Shown: one piece after another, positions 1 to 7,782 of the stretch
Numbering within the stretch: the first letter of the stretch is position 1
Layout of the letters: each line of letters starts with the position of its first letter
Origin: Alphaproteobacteria bacterium
GTDB lineage: Bacteria > Pseudomonadota > Alphaproteobacteria > M2410
Direction: 5' to 3'
NCBI GenBank assembly: GCA_006226415.1
Contig: SBGZ01000072.1
Coordinates: 1 to 44,383 of the forward strand
DNA: 44,383 nucleotides
Translations under genes and position numbers: made by a program
Notes under the pieces: generated by a model
Database searches by the model: none
What the model saw: only the letters and a program-made list of their open reading frames with translations
What the model was told of the DNA's origin: nothing

Positions 1-312
1 TGGGGCTCCTATTACGTTGACGGCTTGACCAGCATGACCCCTGAGGACATTGACACCATTGAAGCCACGGTTAATGGCATCTTCGATGAAATGGCCGCAC
101 AATCAGACTATATGCACGCCCGAAACAAAGGCGCATTCAAGCGCATTGGACGTGTCTTGAACGCCTGGGTTAGTCGCGAAGACGTCACTGAGGGCCAACA
201 AGCCGCCCGCGAGCGCCTGATCGCGAAATTCGACACCATGTGCGAATCCGAACTTGAAGACGAAGAAGCCCTGGCAACATGCAAAGGCTATATGCGACCC
301 GCCGAAAGCTAA
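1..312 (+). CDS. Unknown protein, 5' end outside window
   Basis: The reading frame is open from base 1, and the first methionine (base 25) is preceded in frame by plausible coding sequence (WGSYYVDGLTS). The gene therefore probably starts before the window. The visible part is about 103 residues, acidic and apparently helical, ending in a CxxxM-type tail with two cysteines (TMCESE and ATCKGY) that could form a disulfide or bind a cofactor. I see no recognisable domain. A strong rho-independent terminator follows 24 bases after the stop codon, so this is the last gene of its transcript. Function unknown. Confidence 0.6.
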   Translation, partial: WGSYYVDGLTSMTPEDIDTIEATVNGIFDEMAAQSDYMHARNKGAFKRIGRVLNAWVSREDVTEGQQAARERLIAKFDTMCESELEDEEALATCKGYMRPAES

Positions 313-336
313 GTCGCGCATTCCATATAGATAGAA

Positions 337-377
337 GGGCCAGCCTCCGGAGAACAACTGAGGCTGGCCCTTTTTTT
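337..377 (+). terminator. Rho-independent terminator
   Basis: A perfect 11-bp stem (GGGCCAGCCTC / GAGGCTGGCCC) with a 12-base loop is followed by seven Ts. It ends the transcript of the first gene. The minus-strand azoreductase gene stops at 398, but the T-run lies on the plus side, so the hairpin mainly serves the plus strand. Confidence 0.9.
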
Positions 378-397
378 GTCGCGTAAAGCGTGGGTGC

Positions 398-1030
398 TTA
401 TTCGGCGGCAAGAACTACGTTTGCAAACAAAGCGTCAATCTGCGCCTCGGCCGCTGCCCTGCCGGATTTCGCGCGCTCAGCACTCATGTCTTGACCATCG
501 GCGGTGACAACGGACACATCAGTCATGCCAAGAAAGCCCAGCATATGTTTGAGATAGGGCAATTGGAAATCGATCGCAGCCATATCGGGGTCTGAATAGT
601 CTCCCCCCCGGCTTACCACCAGATAGACTTTCTTGCCTTTCAAGAAGCCCACAGGACCTTCAGCGGTGTAGCGGAAGGTTTTCCCCGCCAGCGCAATATG
701 ATCGAACCAGGCCTTTAGGGTCGAAGGGATTGCAAAATTATACATCGGTGCGGCGATAACCAGCGTGTCCGCATCTTCAATTTCTGAGATGAGCCGTTCA
801 GTGAGCGCGACCAGCTGGCGCTGCGAGTCTGTGCGCGCCTCTGGCTCGGCAAATATGCCGTGCATGAAATCGGTGCCCATGTGGGGAAGTTCATTTTCAA
901 CAAGGTTTCGGCGCGTAACCTCGGCTTTCGGAGAGGACTCAACAAGCCGATCGACCAGTTGCCGAGCCAAACCGCTGGATACGGAGGCTTCTCCGTTGAT
1001 GCTGCTTTCGAGGGCAAGAATATGTGTCAT
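398..1030 (-). CDS. azoR: FMN-dependent NADH-azoreductase / NAD(P)H quinone oxidoreductase
   Basis: A flavodoxin-like protein of 210 residues, the usual length for AzoR (AcpD). Family motifs are visible: the FMN-binding stretch PMYNFAIPSTLKAWFDHI at about residues 95-112 and SRGG at about 140-143. The family reduces quinones and azo dyes by two-electron transfer from NAD(P)H and is often linked to thiol or quinone stress. The chosen ATG at 1030 has AGGAGA just upstream; a longer frame to 1072 lacks a ribosome site and adds non-family sequence. A LysR regulator is transcribed divergently 97 bp away, the usual arrangement for LysR control of a neighbour. Confidence 0.9.
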   Translation of the reverse strand: MTHILALESSINGEASVSSGLARQLVDRLVESSPKAEVTRRNLVENELPHMGTDFMHGIFAEPEARTDSQRQLVALTERLISEIEDADTLVIAAPMYNFAIPSTLKAWFDHIALAGKTFRYTAEGPVGFLKGKKVYLVVSRGGDYSDPDMAAIDFQLPYLKHMLGFLGMTDVSVVTADGQDMSAERAKSGRAAAEAQIDALFANVVLAAE

Positions 1031-1127
1031 GGATGTTCTCCTGTGTTTGTGTGACACCCTCAAAATAAGCACTCATACAAACAAGAAAACTGATGAAATA
1101 CTGATCTTTTCCATCTATATTTCTGAT
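1031..1127. promoter_or_regulatory. Divergent promoter region azoR / LysR gene
   Basis: This 97-bp, AT-rich spacer separates the two start codons and must hold both promoters. Short TGAT-containing words recur (ACTGATG, ACTGATC, TCTGATA), possible half-sites for a LysR-type protein. I could not assign a convincing T-N11-A box or -10/-35 elements. Confidence 0.5.
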
Positions 1128-2030
1128 ATGTCTATCGAAGCTCTCACCCTTGACCAGATTAGAGTCTTTCTCACAGTGGCAGAAACCGGCACTTTTTCGG
1201 CGGCCGCTCGCAAGTTGAACCGTGCCCAATCCGCCATCTCCTATGCCATCGCCAATATGGAGGATCAGCTGCAGGTGCAGCTCTTTGACCGCTCCACGCG
1301 GCGCCCGGCCCTCACGCTGGCCGGAACTCAGATCCTTGCCGACGCCCGCGCGGTTGATCAGCGCCTGATGGGGCTCAAGGCGCGCGCGCGCGCCATGGCA
1401 ACGGGATTGGAGCCCAAGCTCGCAATCGCCGTCGAAGTCCTCTACCCCATGACTTGCCTGGCCCATGTATTGAAAACTCTGTCCAAAGAGTTCCCAACAT
1501 TGCCGGTCACAATCCACGTAGAAACGCTCGGCAGCACGGCCGAGAGACTTCAAACAGGCCAATGCGACATTGCCATCGTCGGCCCACTGATCGCCAGTCG
1601 GCATGACATTGATGCTGTACCCCTGCGCCCGATTAAATCCGTCGCGGTGTGCGCACCAGATTATCCGCTGGCGGAACATACCAAACCCCTTATTAAAGCT
1701 GATTTGCATCAGGCCAATCAGCTGGTGCTGACCGATCGCAGCAAGACCACAGAAGGTCAGGACTTCGGCGTTTACTCACCCTCCACCTGGCGACTGTCAG
1801 ATATTGGCGCCAAACATGAGCTCCTGCGCGCAGGGTTGGGATGGGGCTTCATGCCGTTGCACCTTGTCGAAAAGGATTTGGCAAGTGGCGCACTAGTGCA
1901 AATTCGAATTGCGGATATGCAGTCAGACCACCGCAGCATGGGCTTTGCCATTGCTTCACGCCCTGAAAATCCGCCTGGGCCTGGCGGACGCCGTTTCATC
2001 GAATTGATCATGGCTGAATCTCAGGCCTGA
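1128..2030 (+). CDS. LysR-family transcriptional regulator
   Basis: A protein of 300 residues, typical of LysR regulators. Residues 1-60 form the winged helix-turn-helix (ALTLDQIRVFLTVAETGTFS, then AAARKLNRAQSAISYAIANM). The remainder is a periplasmic-binding-protein-like effector domain with the usual HVETLGSTAERLQTGQCDIA region. The ATG at 1128 sits exactly where the domain begins; the open frame continues upstream only because it runs antisense through azoR. By position it probably controls the divergent azoR, perhaps in response to a quinone or electrophile. The effector cannot be read from the sequence. Confidence 0.92.
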   Translation: MSIEALTLDQIRVFLTVAETGTFSAAARKLNRAQSAISYAIANMEDQLQVQLFDRSTRRPALTLAGTQILADARAVDQRLMGLKARARAMATGLEPKLAIAVEVLYPMTCLAHVLKTLSKEFPTLPVTIHVETLGSTAERLQTGQCDIAIVGPLIASRHDIDAVPLRPIKSVAVCAPDYPLAEHTKPLIKADLHQANQLVLTDRSKTTEGQDFGVYSPSTWRLSDIGAKHELLRAGLGWGFMPLHLVEKDLASGALVQIRIADMQSDHRSMGFAIASRPENPPGPGGRRFIELIMAESQA

Positions 2031-2089
2031 GCCTTTGACTTGGAGCCCCTCTTACCATACCAAGAGAGACCCATTTCAAGGAGCCCCAA

Positions 2090-3322
2090 ATGAAGGTAAA
2101 TCCGAACCCGACTTTTGATTTCCGTGCGCCCAGAACTGACGAAGAGTTCATGGATGTTTCGACACTCCTCAAACTCGCTTTCGCGGGATCTGACGAACCG
2201 CGCGATATGCGAGACATTGGCCTTAAGACCGAGCAGTTTTTCTGTGCCTATGATGGTGAGCATCTCGCCAGCACGGCCGGCGCTTTCGATTTTGATCTGA
2301 CCTTAAACGGCCAGACAGCCAAAGCGGACGGCGTCACCATTGTCTGCACGGATCCAGCTTACCGCCGCAAGGGCCTGGTACGTCACACCATGACCCAAAT
2401 CCTTGAAGCCGCACATGAGCGCGGCGTGCCCATCGCGATCCTTTGGGCCTCCATGGGCGCCATTTATCAACGCTTTGGTTATGGCCTCGCCACCAATTGG
2501 AACGCCTATGCCATCGCCCCAAAGGACATCATCTTTCGGGACAAAGTCCCCGCCTCTGGCTGCATAAGGCGCGTGAAGGACCGCGACGAGGCGCTCAGCC
2601 TGGCCAAACCTCTTTACGAGAAATCCATTGAACACAGCACTCTTTCCATCAAGCGCGATGATGGACGCTGGAATTGGCTTTTGCCAATAGACGAAAAAAA
2701 GGCACGCAATTTTGCAGCCTGGTTTGACGCCTCCGGCACGCCAGGCGGCTATCTCATCTATGAGCTTGAAGGAAAAATGGATGACGATGGCATGTATCAA
2801 ATTATCTCGGTTGTCGATTTCATCTGGAGTGACATGGCATCGTGTCGCGGCCTCTGGCAATATCTTGCCGACCATGACTTAGGCCGCACCGTCAAGATGA
2901 ATTTCCGCCCCGATGATGATCCCGTCATCACCCTTCTGCTCGAACCACGCGCCTTAAAGCACCGCGTAGCCGATGGCATTTGGCTGCGCGTTGTCGATGT
3001 CGACAGGGCCCTGGAAGCGCGTGGCTATGACATAGACGGCAGCCTAACCCTGACCATCGACAAGGATGAGCTTTGTCCCTGGAATGAGGGCACATGGGCC
3101 ATGACCGTCAAAGATGGGGCGGCAAAGGTTGAAAAGGTGGCGCTGCAAAAAGGCGATATGACGATCACCCCACAAGCGCTGGCAACGCTCCTGAGCGGCT
3201 ACCGCAGTGCCTCGCAGCTGTGCGCCTCGGAACAGATTACCGGCGCGGACGTGGCAAAACTTCGCGAGCTCGACCTGCTCTTCTCCACCCGCTTCCGTCC
3301 CAACTGCACCAACATGTTCTGA
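2090..3322 (+). CDS. Eis-like GNAT family N-acetyltransferase
   Basis: A 410-residue protein with the Eis layout: an N-terminal GNAT domain (acetyl-CoA loop VTIVCTDPAYRRKGLVRHTM, about residues 82-101), a second GNAT-like domain and a C-terminal SCP2-like domain. The GAIYQRFGYGLAT segment (about 122-134) matches the family's conserved tyrosine region. The protein ends in Phe, as in mycobacterial Eis, where the terminal carboxylate is catalytic. Eis proteins acetylate lysines or aminoglycosides; the substrate of this chromosomal homologue is unknown. AAGGAG lies 6 bases before the ATG. It follows the LysR gene by 59 bp on the same strand and ends at a large palindrome. Confidence 0.82.
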   Translation: MKVNPNPTFDFRAPRTDEEFMDVSTLLKLAFAGSDEPRDMRDIGLKTEQFFCAYDGEHLASTAGAFDFDLTLNGQTAKADGVTIVCTDPAYRRKGLVRHTMTQILEAAHERGVPIAILWASMGAIYQRFGYGLATNWNAYAIAPKDIIFRDKVPASGCIRRVKDRDEALSLAKPLYEKSIEHSTLSIKRDDGRWNWLLPIDEKKARNFAAWFDASGTPGGYLIYELEGKMDDDGMYQIISVVDFIWSDMASCRGLWQYLADHDLGRTVKMNFRPDDDPVITLLLEPRALKHRVADGIWLRVVDVDRALEARGYDIDGSLTLTIDKDELCPWNEGTWAMTVKDGAAKVEKVALQKGDMTITPQALATLLSGYRSASQLCASEQITGADVAKLRELDLLFSTRFRPNCTNMF

Positions 3323-3329
3323 CCAACCT

Positions 3330-3360
3330 GTTAATAAAGGGGTCTGACCCCTTTATTAAC
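3330..3360. repeat. Perfect 31-bp palindrome between convergent genes
   Basis: Fifteen-base arms (GTTAATAAAGGGGTC and its exact complement) surround a single T. It lies between the stop of the Eis-like gene (3322) and the stop of the rluA-like gene (3363). A bidirectional terminator is one explanation, although no T-run follows on either side. The core GGGGTCTGACCCC also resembles a dispersed palindromic repeat found in many proteobacteria, so it may instead be a repeat insertion. Confidence 0.75.
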
Positions 3361-3362
3361 AA

Positions 3363-4019
3363 CTAGAAGGGCGACGGCGCCTCAAAGCTCATCCAGGCCC
3401 CTGTCCGAGGATGCGAGAAAGCGAGCCGCTCGGCATGCAAAAGCAAGCGGTCAGCAGCTTCCAGCGCCGCTCCAGTCGCATAAAAGTCATCCCCCAGGAT
3501 GGGATGCCCCAGATGCTGCATATGCACCCTCAGCTGATGCGAACGCCCCGTGATCGGCGTCAGACGCACCCGTGTAAACCGCTCACTGCGAGAGATCACC
3601 TGCCAGCGGGTCTGCGAGGGTCGGCCCCGCTCATAGTCGATCCGCTGCATCGGGCGGCGTTCCCAGTCGGTCGCCAGCGGTTCATCCACCAGCCCCTCAT
3701 CCTCTGCAAGGTGACCATAGACCTCTGCCACATAGGATTTCTCCGTCTTGCGATCCTGAAAGGCTATCGAAAGCGCCCGGTGGTTATCCGCCCCAAGCCC
3801 CATAACCAGGAGTCCGGAGGTCGGTCGATCGAGCCGATGGACCGTTAAAGCCGCTGGCAAGACCCGCTGCACCCGCGTCTCCAAACAATCCTTGTGATCG
3901 CGCGGCTTCCCGGGCACCGTTAAAAGCCCACTTTGTTTGTTCAGCACCAACAGATCCTCATCGCGATAAAGAAATTCAAGATAAGGCGCCATGGGTGGGC
4001 GGTAATGAAATCGCGGCAC
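3363..4019 (-). CDS. rluA: RluA-family RNA pseudouridine synthase
   Basis: At 218 residues it matches the length of E. coli RluA, which modifies 23S rRNA U746 and tRNA U32. The catalytic motif HRLDRPTSGL places the nucleophilic aspartate at residue 64. Further family blocks follow: KSYVAEVYG near 118, and RVRLTPITGRSHQLRVHMQHLGHPILGD near 150-178 (RLxPxTGRxHQLRxH). There is no N-terminal S4 domain, again as in RluA. The gene is monocistronic in appearance, converging with the upstream gene and divergent from the patatin gene. The exact target base is inferred only from similarity. Confidence 0.88.
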   Translation of the reverse strand: MPRFHYRPPMAPYLEFLYRDEDLLVLNKQSGLLTVPGKPRDHKDCLETRVQRVLPAALTVHRLDRPTSGLLVMGLGADNHRALSIAFQDRKTEKSYVAEVYGHLAEDEGLVDEPLATDWERRPMQRIDYERGRPSQTRWQVISRSERFTRVRLTPITGRSHQLRVHMQHLGHPILGDDFYATGAALEAADRLLLHAERLAFSHPRTGAWMSFEAPSPF

Positions 4020-4121
4020 GGTCTAGTTCAACTCAATTGATATTTAAAGCTTCAGCCCTTAGATACTATTGAGGAGTTAGATTGAACACCCTGGAATAAT
4101 TACCAAAAGCAACCTGTTTCC

Positions 4122-5063
4122 ATGACGGACCCGATAAATCGCCCAAAAATTGGATTGGCCCTTGGCGGCGGCGTCGCCCGGGGTTGGGCGCACATTGGCG
4201 CCATTCGCGCCCTCATTCGGGCAGGCTACGCACCTGACATCGTATGTGGAACCTCCATCGGCGCGGTCGTCGGCGGATTTTACCTCACCGGCCATCTCGA
4301 CACCCTGGAAGAATGGGCCCGCTCCCTCACCCGCAGCCGAATGGTCTCTTACCTGGATATCATGGTCGGCGGATCCGGCTTTTTTGGCGGGAAGCGTCTC
4401 GAAAAACTGATGCGCAACTATTTAGGCGATGTGCGTATTGAGGAGCTGCCAAACAAATTTGCTGCGGTCTCCGCTGAACTGGCCACCGGTCACGAAATCT
4501 GGATCCAGGACGGCTCCCTGGTCGACGCCATGCGCGCCTCTTATGCCCTGCCCGGTGTTTTCCCGCCCTTCAATCACAACGATCGCTGGTTGATTGATGG
4601 CGCCCTCGTAAATCCGGTGCCAGTCTCAGCCTGCCGAGCTCTCGGAGCCCGCCTTGTCATCGGCATATCACTAAATGGCGATGCCTTCGGCAAAACCACC
4701 CTTCAGACCACAGAAGAGTTTGAAAATGCCGAGTTTAATGGCGACGACGAAGAAGACGGGGCGAGCATTTCAAAATGGCGCGCCATGTCGCCGCAAAGAC
4801 TTATGATGCGCCAGATCTTCGGCACCGGCCAAAAGACCCCCGGCATTGGCACGGTTATGCTGTCTTCCCTCAATATAGTGATGGACCGCCTCGGTCGCTC
4901 GCGCATGGCTGGGGATCCGGCCGACATTCTGGTCGCGCCGCGCATTGGTCACATCAGTCTTCTGGAATTTGATCGCGCTGACGATCTCATCCGGCTCGGT
5001 GAGGAAGCGGTTGAACGCGTCCTTGGACAGCTCGAGGAAGCCAAATCAATTTTGGCCAAATAG
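4122..5063 (+). CDS. Patatin-like phospholipase (RssA/YchK type)
   Basis: A 313-residue protein with a complete patatin catalytic set: oxyanion loop GGGVARG (15-21), nucleophile elbow GTSIG with Ser45, and the dyad aspartate in DGALVNPVPVS (Asp159). It lacks a signal peptide, like bacterial RssA-type acyl hydrolases that act in the cytoplasm or at the inner membrane. An acidic insert (EFNGDDEEDG) separates the catalytic core from the C-terminal part. The gene ends two bases from the stop of the convergent CBS-domain gene, with no room for a separate terminator. The lipid substrate is unknown. Confidence 0.9.
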   Translation: MTDPINRPKIGLALGGGVARGWAHIGAIRALIRAGYAPDIVCGTSIGAVVGGFYLTGHLDTLEEWARSLTRSRMVSYLDIMVGGSGFFGGKRLEKLMRNYLGDVRIEELPNKFAAVSAELATGHEIWIQDGSLVDAMRASYALPGVFPPFNHNDRWLIDGALVNPVPVSACRALGARLVIGISLNGDAFGKTTLQTTEEFENAEFNGDDEEDGASISKWRAMSPQRLMMRQIFGTGQKTPGIGTVMLSSLNIVMDRLGRSRMAGDPADILVAPRIGHISLLEFDRADDLIRLGEEAVERVLGQLEEAKSILAK

Positions 5064-5064
5064 G

Positions 5065-5493
5065 TCAGCCACTGGCGATATAAGACTTAAGCGCGTCAGT
5101 TTCCGCTTCCACTTCCGCGATGCGCGATTTCACCACATCCCCGATTGACACCATGCCCTGCAGTTGGCCGTCCTCTATCACAGGCATATGGCGAAACCGC
5201 TGCGACGTCATCAAAGAGCGAATATAATCGACGGAATCCGTCATCTTGCAGGCCATGACTTCCGAGGTCATATAGTCCCGCACGGGCCGCGACAAGATAG
5301 CGCCGCCATCCTTATGGAGCGCATGCATAATGTCCCGCTCCGTCAGGATGCCCTCCACTTGGCCACCGGATACCACCATCAAGGCGCCAATTCGTTTTTC
5401 GCAAAGCACGTTGACCGCATCGGAAAGCATCTGACCCGGCTCAATCGTATAAACCGCATTCCCCTTATCCCCGATAATCGTCGAAACATGCAT
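5065..5493 (-). CDS. CBS-domain protein
   Basis: A 142-residue protein made of two CBS motifs in tandem (roughly residues 12-60 and 75-130), with typical GxLTERDIMHAL and MPVIEDGQLQGMVSIGDVV segments. Such pairs bind adenosyl nucleotides and act as energy or redox sensors, usually as dimers. The C-terminal tail (EVEAETDALKSYIASG) is a short helix common to stand-alone alphaproteobacterial members. No effector domain is fused and no partner is apparent nearby. Confidence 0.88.
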   Translation of the reverse strand: MHVSTIIGDKGNAVYTIEPGQMLSDAVNVLCEKRIGALMVVSGGQVEGILTERDIMHALHKDGGAILSRPVRDYMTSEVMACKMTDSVDYIRSLMTSQRFRHMPVIEDGQLQGMVSIGDVVKSRIAEVEAETDALKSYIASG

Positions 5494-5676
5494 ATGCTTG
5501 AACCTCCCTGGATCGTTGCGTTTAGCCCAGACAACTTATGTCCAACAAACAGTTTACACGATCCAAGGGCTCCAGGCGCAAAAATTCGGAATTTAACTAT
5601 AAATACAAAGTCTTAGTGTGATTTCTTCCCCGTTTGTCAGAATATCCCGGCCTGCAGGTGAGTCGCAGCGGCCCAG

Positions 5677-5710
5677 AAAAAAGGCCCGCCCCTCTAGTCA
5701 AGGGCAGGCC
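5677..5710 (-). terminator. Rho-independent terminator (minus strand)
   Basis: Read on the minus strand, GGCCTGCCCTT and GAGGGGCGGGCC form a near-perfect stem around a short loop, followed by six Ts. It lies about 30 bp after the stop of the DUF4389 gene and would end its transcript before the CBS gene. Confidence 0.8.
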
Positions 5711-5739
5711 CAAATCACACGAAATTCTAGGTTTTCAAC

Positions 5740-6093
5740 TCAATCGTCAGAGGCAACCCGAGGAAAGGGAGAAAACGGGCATGGCTTTTCATCGGTCGCA
5801 AATCCCAAAAACCGGGCGATTTGCGCCAGATATTCAGCCAGATTTGTCGAGAAGCGCTTAATGTCCGCATTCGGCTCTTTGTTAATCAAAACGAAGATCC
5901 ACTGAATGATCGCCAAGAGCATAACTGCCCAAATGGTCAAATAGCCCAGCACCCCGAAGAGGAGCATAAAAAGCCCCCGTTCCAGGGCCCCGCGGCGTGC
6001 GGCGCCATCATCTGATCCTTGATCCTTTTGGGATGTTTGATCGCTGGATTGAGTGTTTTCAAAATCGCCATCTGAGGCGTCTGACATGCTCAT
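5740..6093 (-). CDS. DUF4389 small membrane protein
   Basis: A 117-residue protein with an acidic, glutamine- and serine-rich N-terminus followed by one long or two short membrane segments (LFMLLFGVLGYLTIWAVMLL, then IIQWIFVLI). The stretch NKEPNADIKRFSTNLAEYLAQI is the DUF4389 signature. The function of DUF4389 proteins is not known. The ATG at 6093 is preferred because AGGAG lies 10 bases upstream; the longer frame to 6132 has no ribosome site. A rhomboid protease gene lies upstream on the same strand (98 bp away). Confidence 0.82.
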   Translation of the reverse strand: MSMSDASDGDFENTQSSDQTSQKDQGSDDGAARRGALERGLFMLLFGVLGYLTIWAVMLLAIIQWIFVLINKEPNADIKRFSTNLAEYLAQIARFLGFATDEKPCPFSPFPRVASDD

Positions 6094-6190
6094 GGGGATT
6101 GTGCTCCTGTGAAAGTCGAAAATAGTTCCCAAGCGATAGTTCTCTATTTAGGGCCCTTCTTGCCTCAATCAAGGGCTCCCCTGCCAAAAA

Positions 6191-6946
6191 TCACTTCACG
6201 CGGCGCAAATGCGACGGATTTTTCTTTTGTGGTGGACGCATTTGGCGGTCGAAATAGGGAAACAGGATCAGTCCGGACAAATATCCAACGATATGAACAT
6301 CCCAAGCAATGGATTGCCCCGGCCCGCCGGCAAACAATCCCCCAAACAAGCCAAGTATCAAGTTCAGGCAAATCCAAATGGCGGAAAATCCCAGCACCCG
6401 CTGATCCCGCAAAGGCAAAACCAATCCCCCATTGAACCCGTGGCGAAACGCAAGGGCATAGCCGCCCGGGACAAACAGCGCAAATCGCACCGCCGCCCCC
6501 ATCAACCCGGCAACCGCCCCGGAGGCACCAATCAAGGCCCCCATACTGGCGCGATACATCACGACATGAACAAGGGCGCCCGCCATGCCGCATAACCCCG
6601 CCAACCCGAGAAATTTGCCGGCCGACAAACGGCGCGCGACCGGCGTGCCCAAAGCCAATAGCCAGATAGCATTAAAGCCAACGTGAACGATATCTGCGTG
6701 CAAAAAATTGTAGCTGATGAACGGGCCAAGGAGTTCCGCAACAGATGCTGATTGATCCCCCCAATACCGAGCAGGAATTATCGACCCATAGAAGAAGATT
6801 TCGCGGTCAATCTGCACCGGCAACAAGTAGCGCAAGATATGGATCCCGATAATGGATCCGCAAAGCACCAGAATGATGCGAGGTGCGTTAAAGATGGGGG
6901 GGGATGGAGGCCGTGGGCCTCTGTTCAGGACCATAAGTAAACGCAT
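6191..6946 (-). CDS. Rhomboid-family intramembrane serine protease
   Basis: A 251-residue polytopic membrane protein. Catalytic serine: GASG at about 140-143 (Ser142) in GASGAVAGLMG. Catalytic histidine: His218 in WDVHIVGYLSG. The HADIVHVGFNAIWLLALG segment supplies the conserved His and Asn that stabilise the oxyanion. The family cleaves transmembrane segments of other membrane proteins; the substrate is not predictable. AGGAG lies only one base before the ATG at 6946, so a start at the ATG at 6934 (13 bases away) is a possible alternative. Confidence 0.9.
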   Translation of the reverse strand: MRLLMVLNRGPRPPSPPIFNAPRIILVLCGSIIGIHILRYLLPVQIDREIFFYGSIIPARYWGDQSASVAELLGPFISYNFLHADIVHVGFNAIWLLALGTPVARRLSAGKFLGLAGLCGMAGALVHVVMYRASMGALIGASGAVAGLMGAAVRFALFVPGGYALAFRHGFNGGLVLPLRDQRVLGFSAIWICLNLILGLFGGLFAGGPGQSIAWDVHIVGYLSGLILFPYFDRQMRPPQKKNPSHLRRVK

Positions 6947-7177
6947 TCTCCTTAAAGGCGAATATCAGAAATTCAATTGCCCCTTATCCTTAACAAATGG
7001 GGCACCACATCGCCACACCTCAAAATCATGACGCCTCAGAGTTCTGGCACAGTTTCTGCTCCTTGAGAGGTCAACACAGTCGGATAAAGGGGTGCTGCTC
7101 CGACCTGGCACAGACCGGTCAAGATCAGTGAAACACAAGGAAAACTGCTTTCGTCATTTTCCTTACGTGGCAGGACT

Positions 7178-7768
7178 ATGAGTATGAAAATGAGACACGG
7201 GAGATCACAGCAGCTCTATGAGTATTGGGATTCCTTGCGCGCGGGCGACATTCCGCCTTACCGCCATGAGATAGAGCCTCACCGGATCAAGACCGTGCTC
7301 CCCAATGCATTCATATTGCAGTTCCATGACACAGATCACATCGTCTTCCGCCTCGCCGGAACTCATTTGTGCGAGCTTTACGGCCGGGAATTTCGCGATC
7401 AGAACTTCCTTCAGCTCTGGAGCGACAATGGGCGGCGCTCGGTGCGCGCCCTGCTCAACGCGGTCCTCACACGCGGACAGCCTGCGCTGATCGAATATAC
7501 GGCCGAAACCTTCGACCACACACGCATCCCGGCAGAAATCCTGCTCCTGCCGCTGCGCGATTCAAATGGGCGCACGTCGCGCATACTCGGCAGCGTCACC
7601 CATCAGGCCTCACACCAGTTTCTTGCGGCTCGAAAAATCGTCACGCAAGAGGTGATCGCGCTTCATTTGCTCAATAAAAAAGCGGAACCGCAAAAGGCCG
7701 AAGTGGCCGAACATATCCTGCACGGCACCCACCCCAGCTATCTCAAGCTGGTCCATTCCAAGGCCTAA
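7178..7768 (+). CDS. PAS-domain protein (PAS_5 family)
   Basis: A 196-residue protein in which residues about 12-150 fit the PAS_5 family common in alphaproteobacteria (LYEYWDSLRAGDIPPYRHEI, then HIVFRLAGTHLCELYGREF, then ILLLPLRDSNGRTSRILGSV). Such proteins are stand-alone sensors without a kinase or output domain, and their ligands are unknown. AGGA upstream is 2 bases from this ATG and 8 bases from the next in-frame ATG (7184), so the true start may be the second methionine. The 231 bp upstream, divergent from the rhomboid gene, show no clear motif. The gene converges with the GMC oxidoreductase gene. Confidence 0.8.
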   Translation: MSMKMRHGRSQQLYEYWDSLRAGDIPPYRHEIEPHRIKTVLPNAFILQFHDTDHIVFRLAGTHLCELYGREFRDQNFLQLWSDNGRRSVRALLNAVLTRGQPALIEYTAETFDHTRIPAEILLLPLRDSNGRTSRILGSVTHQASHQFLAARKIVTQEVIALHLLNKKAEPQKAEVAEHILHGTHPSYLKLVHSKA

Positions 7769-7782
7769 CCAGCAAGCCAACC

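Noticed and set aside
939-1709. 256-codon minus-strand frame across azoR and the LysR gene
   Set aside because: It overlaps two well-supported genes and their divergent promoter region.
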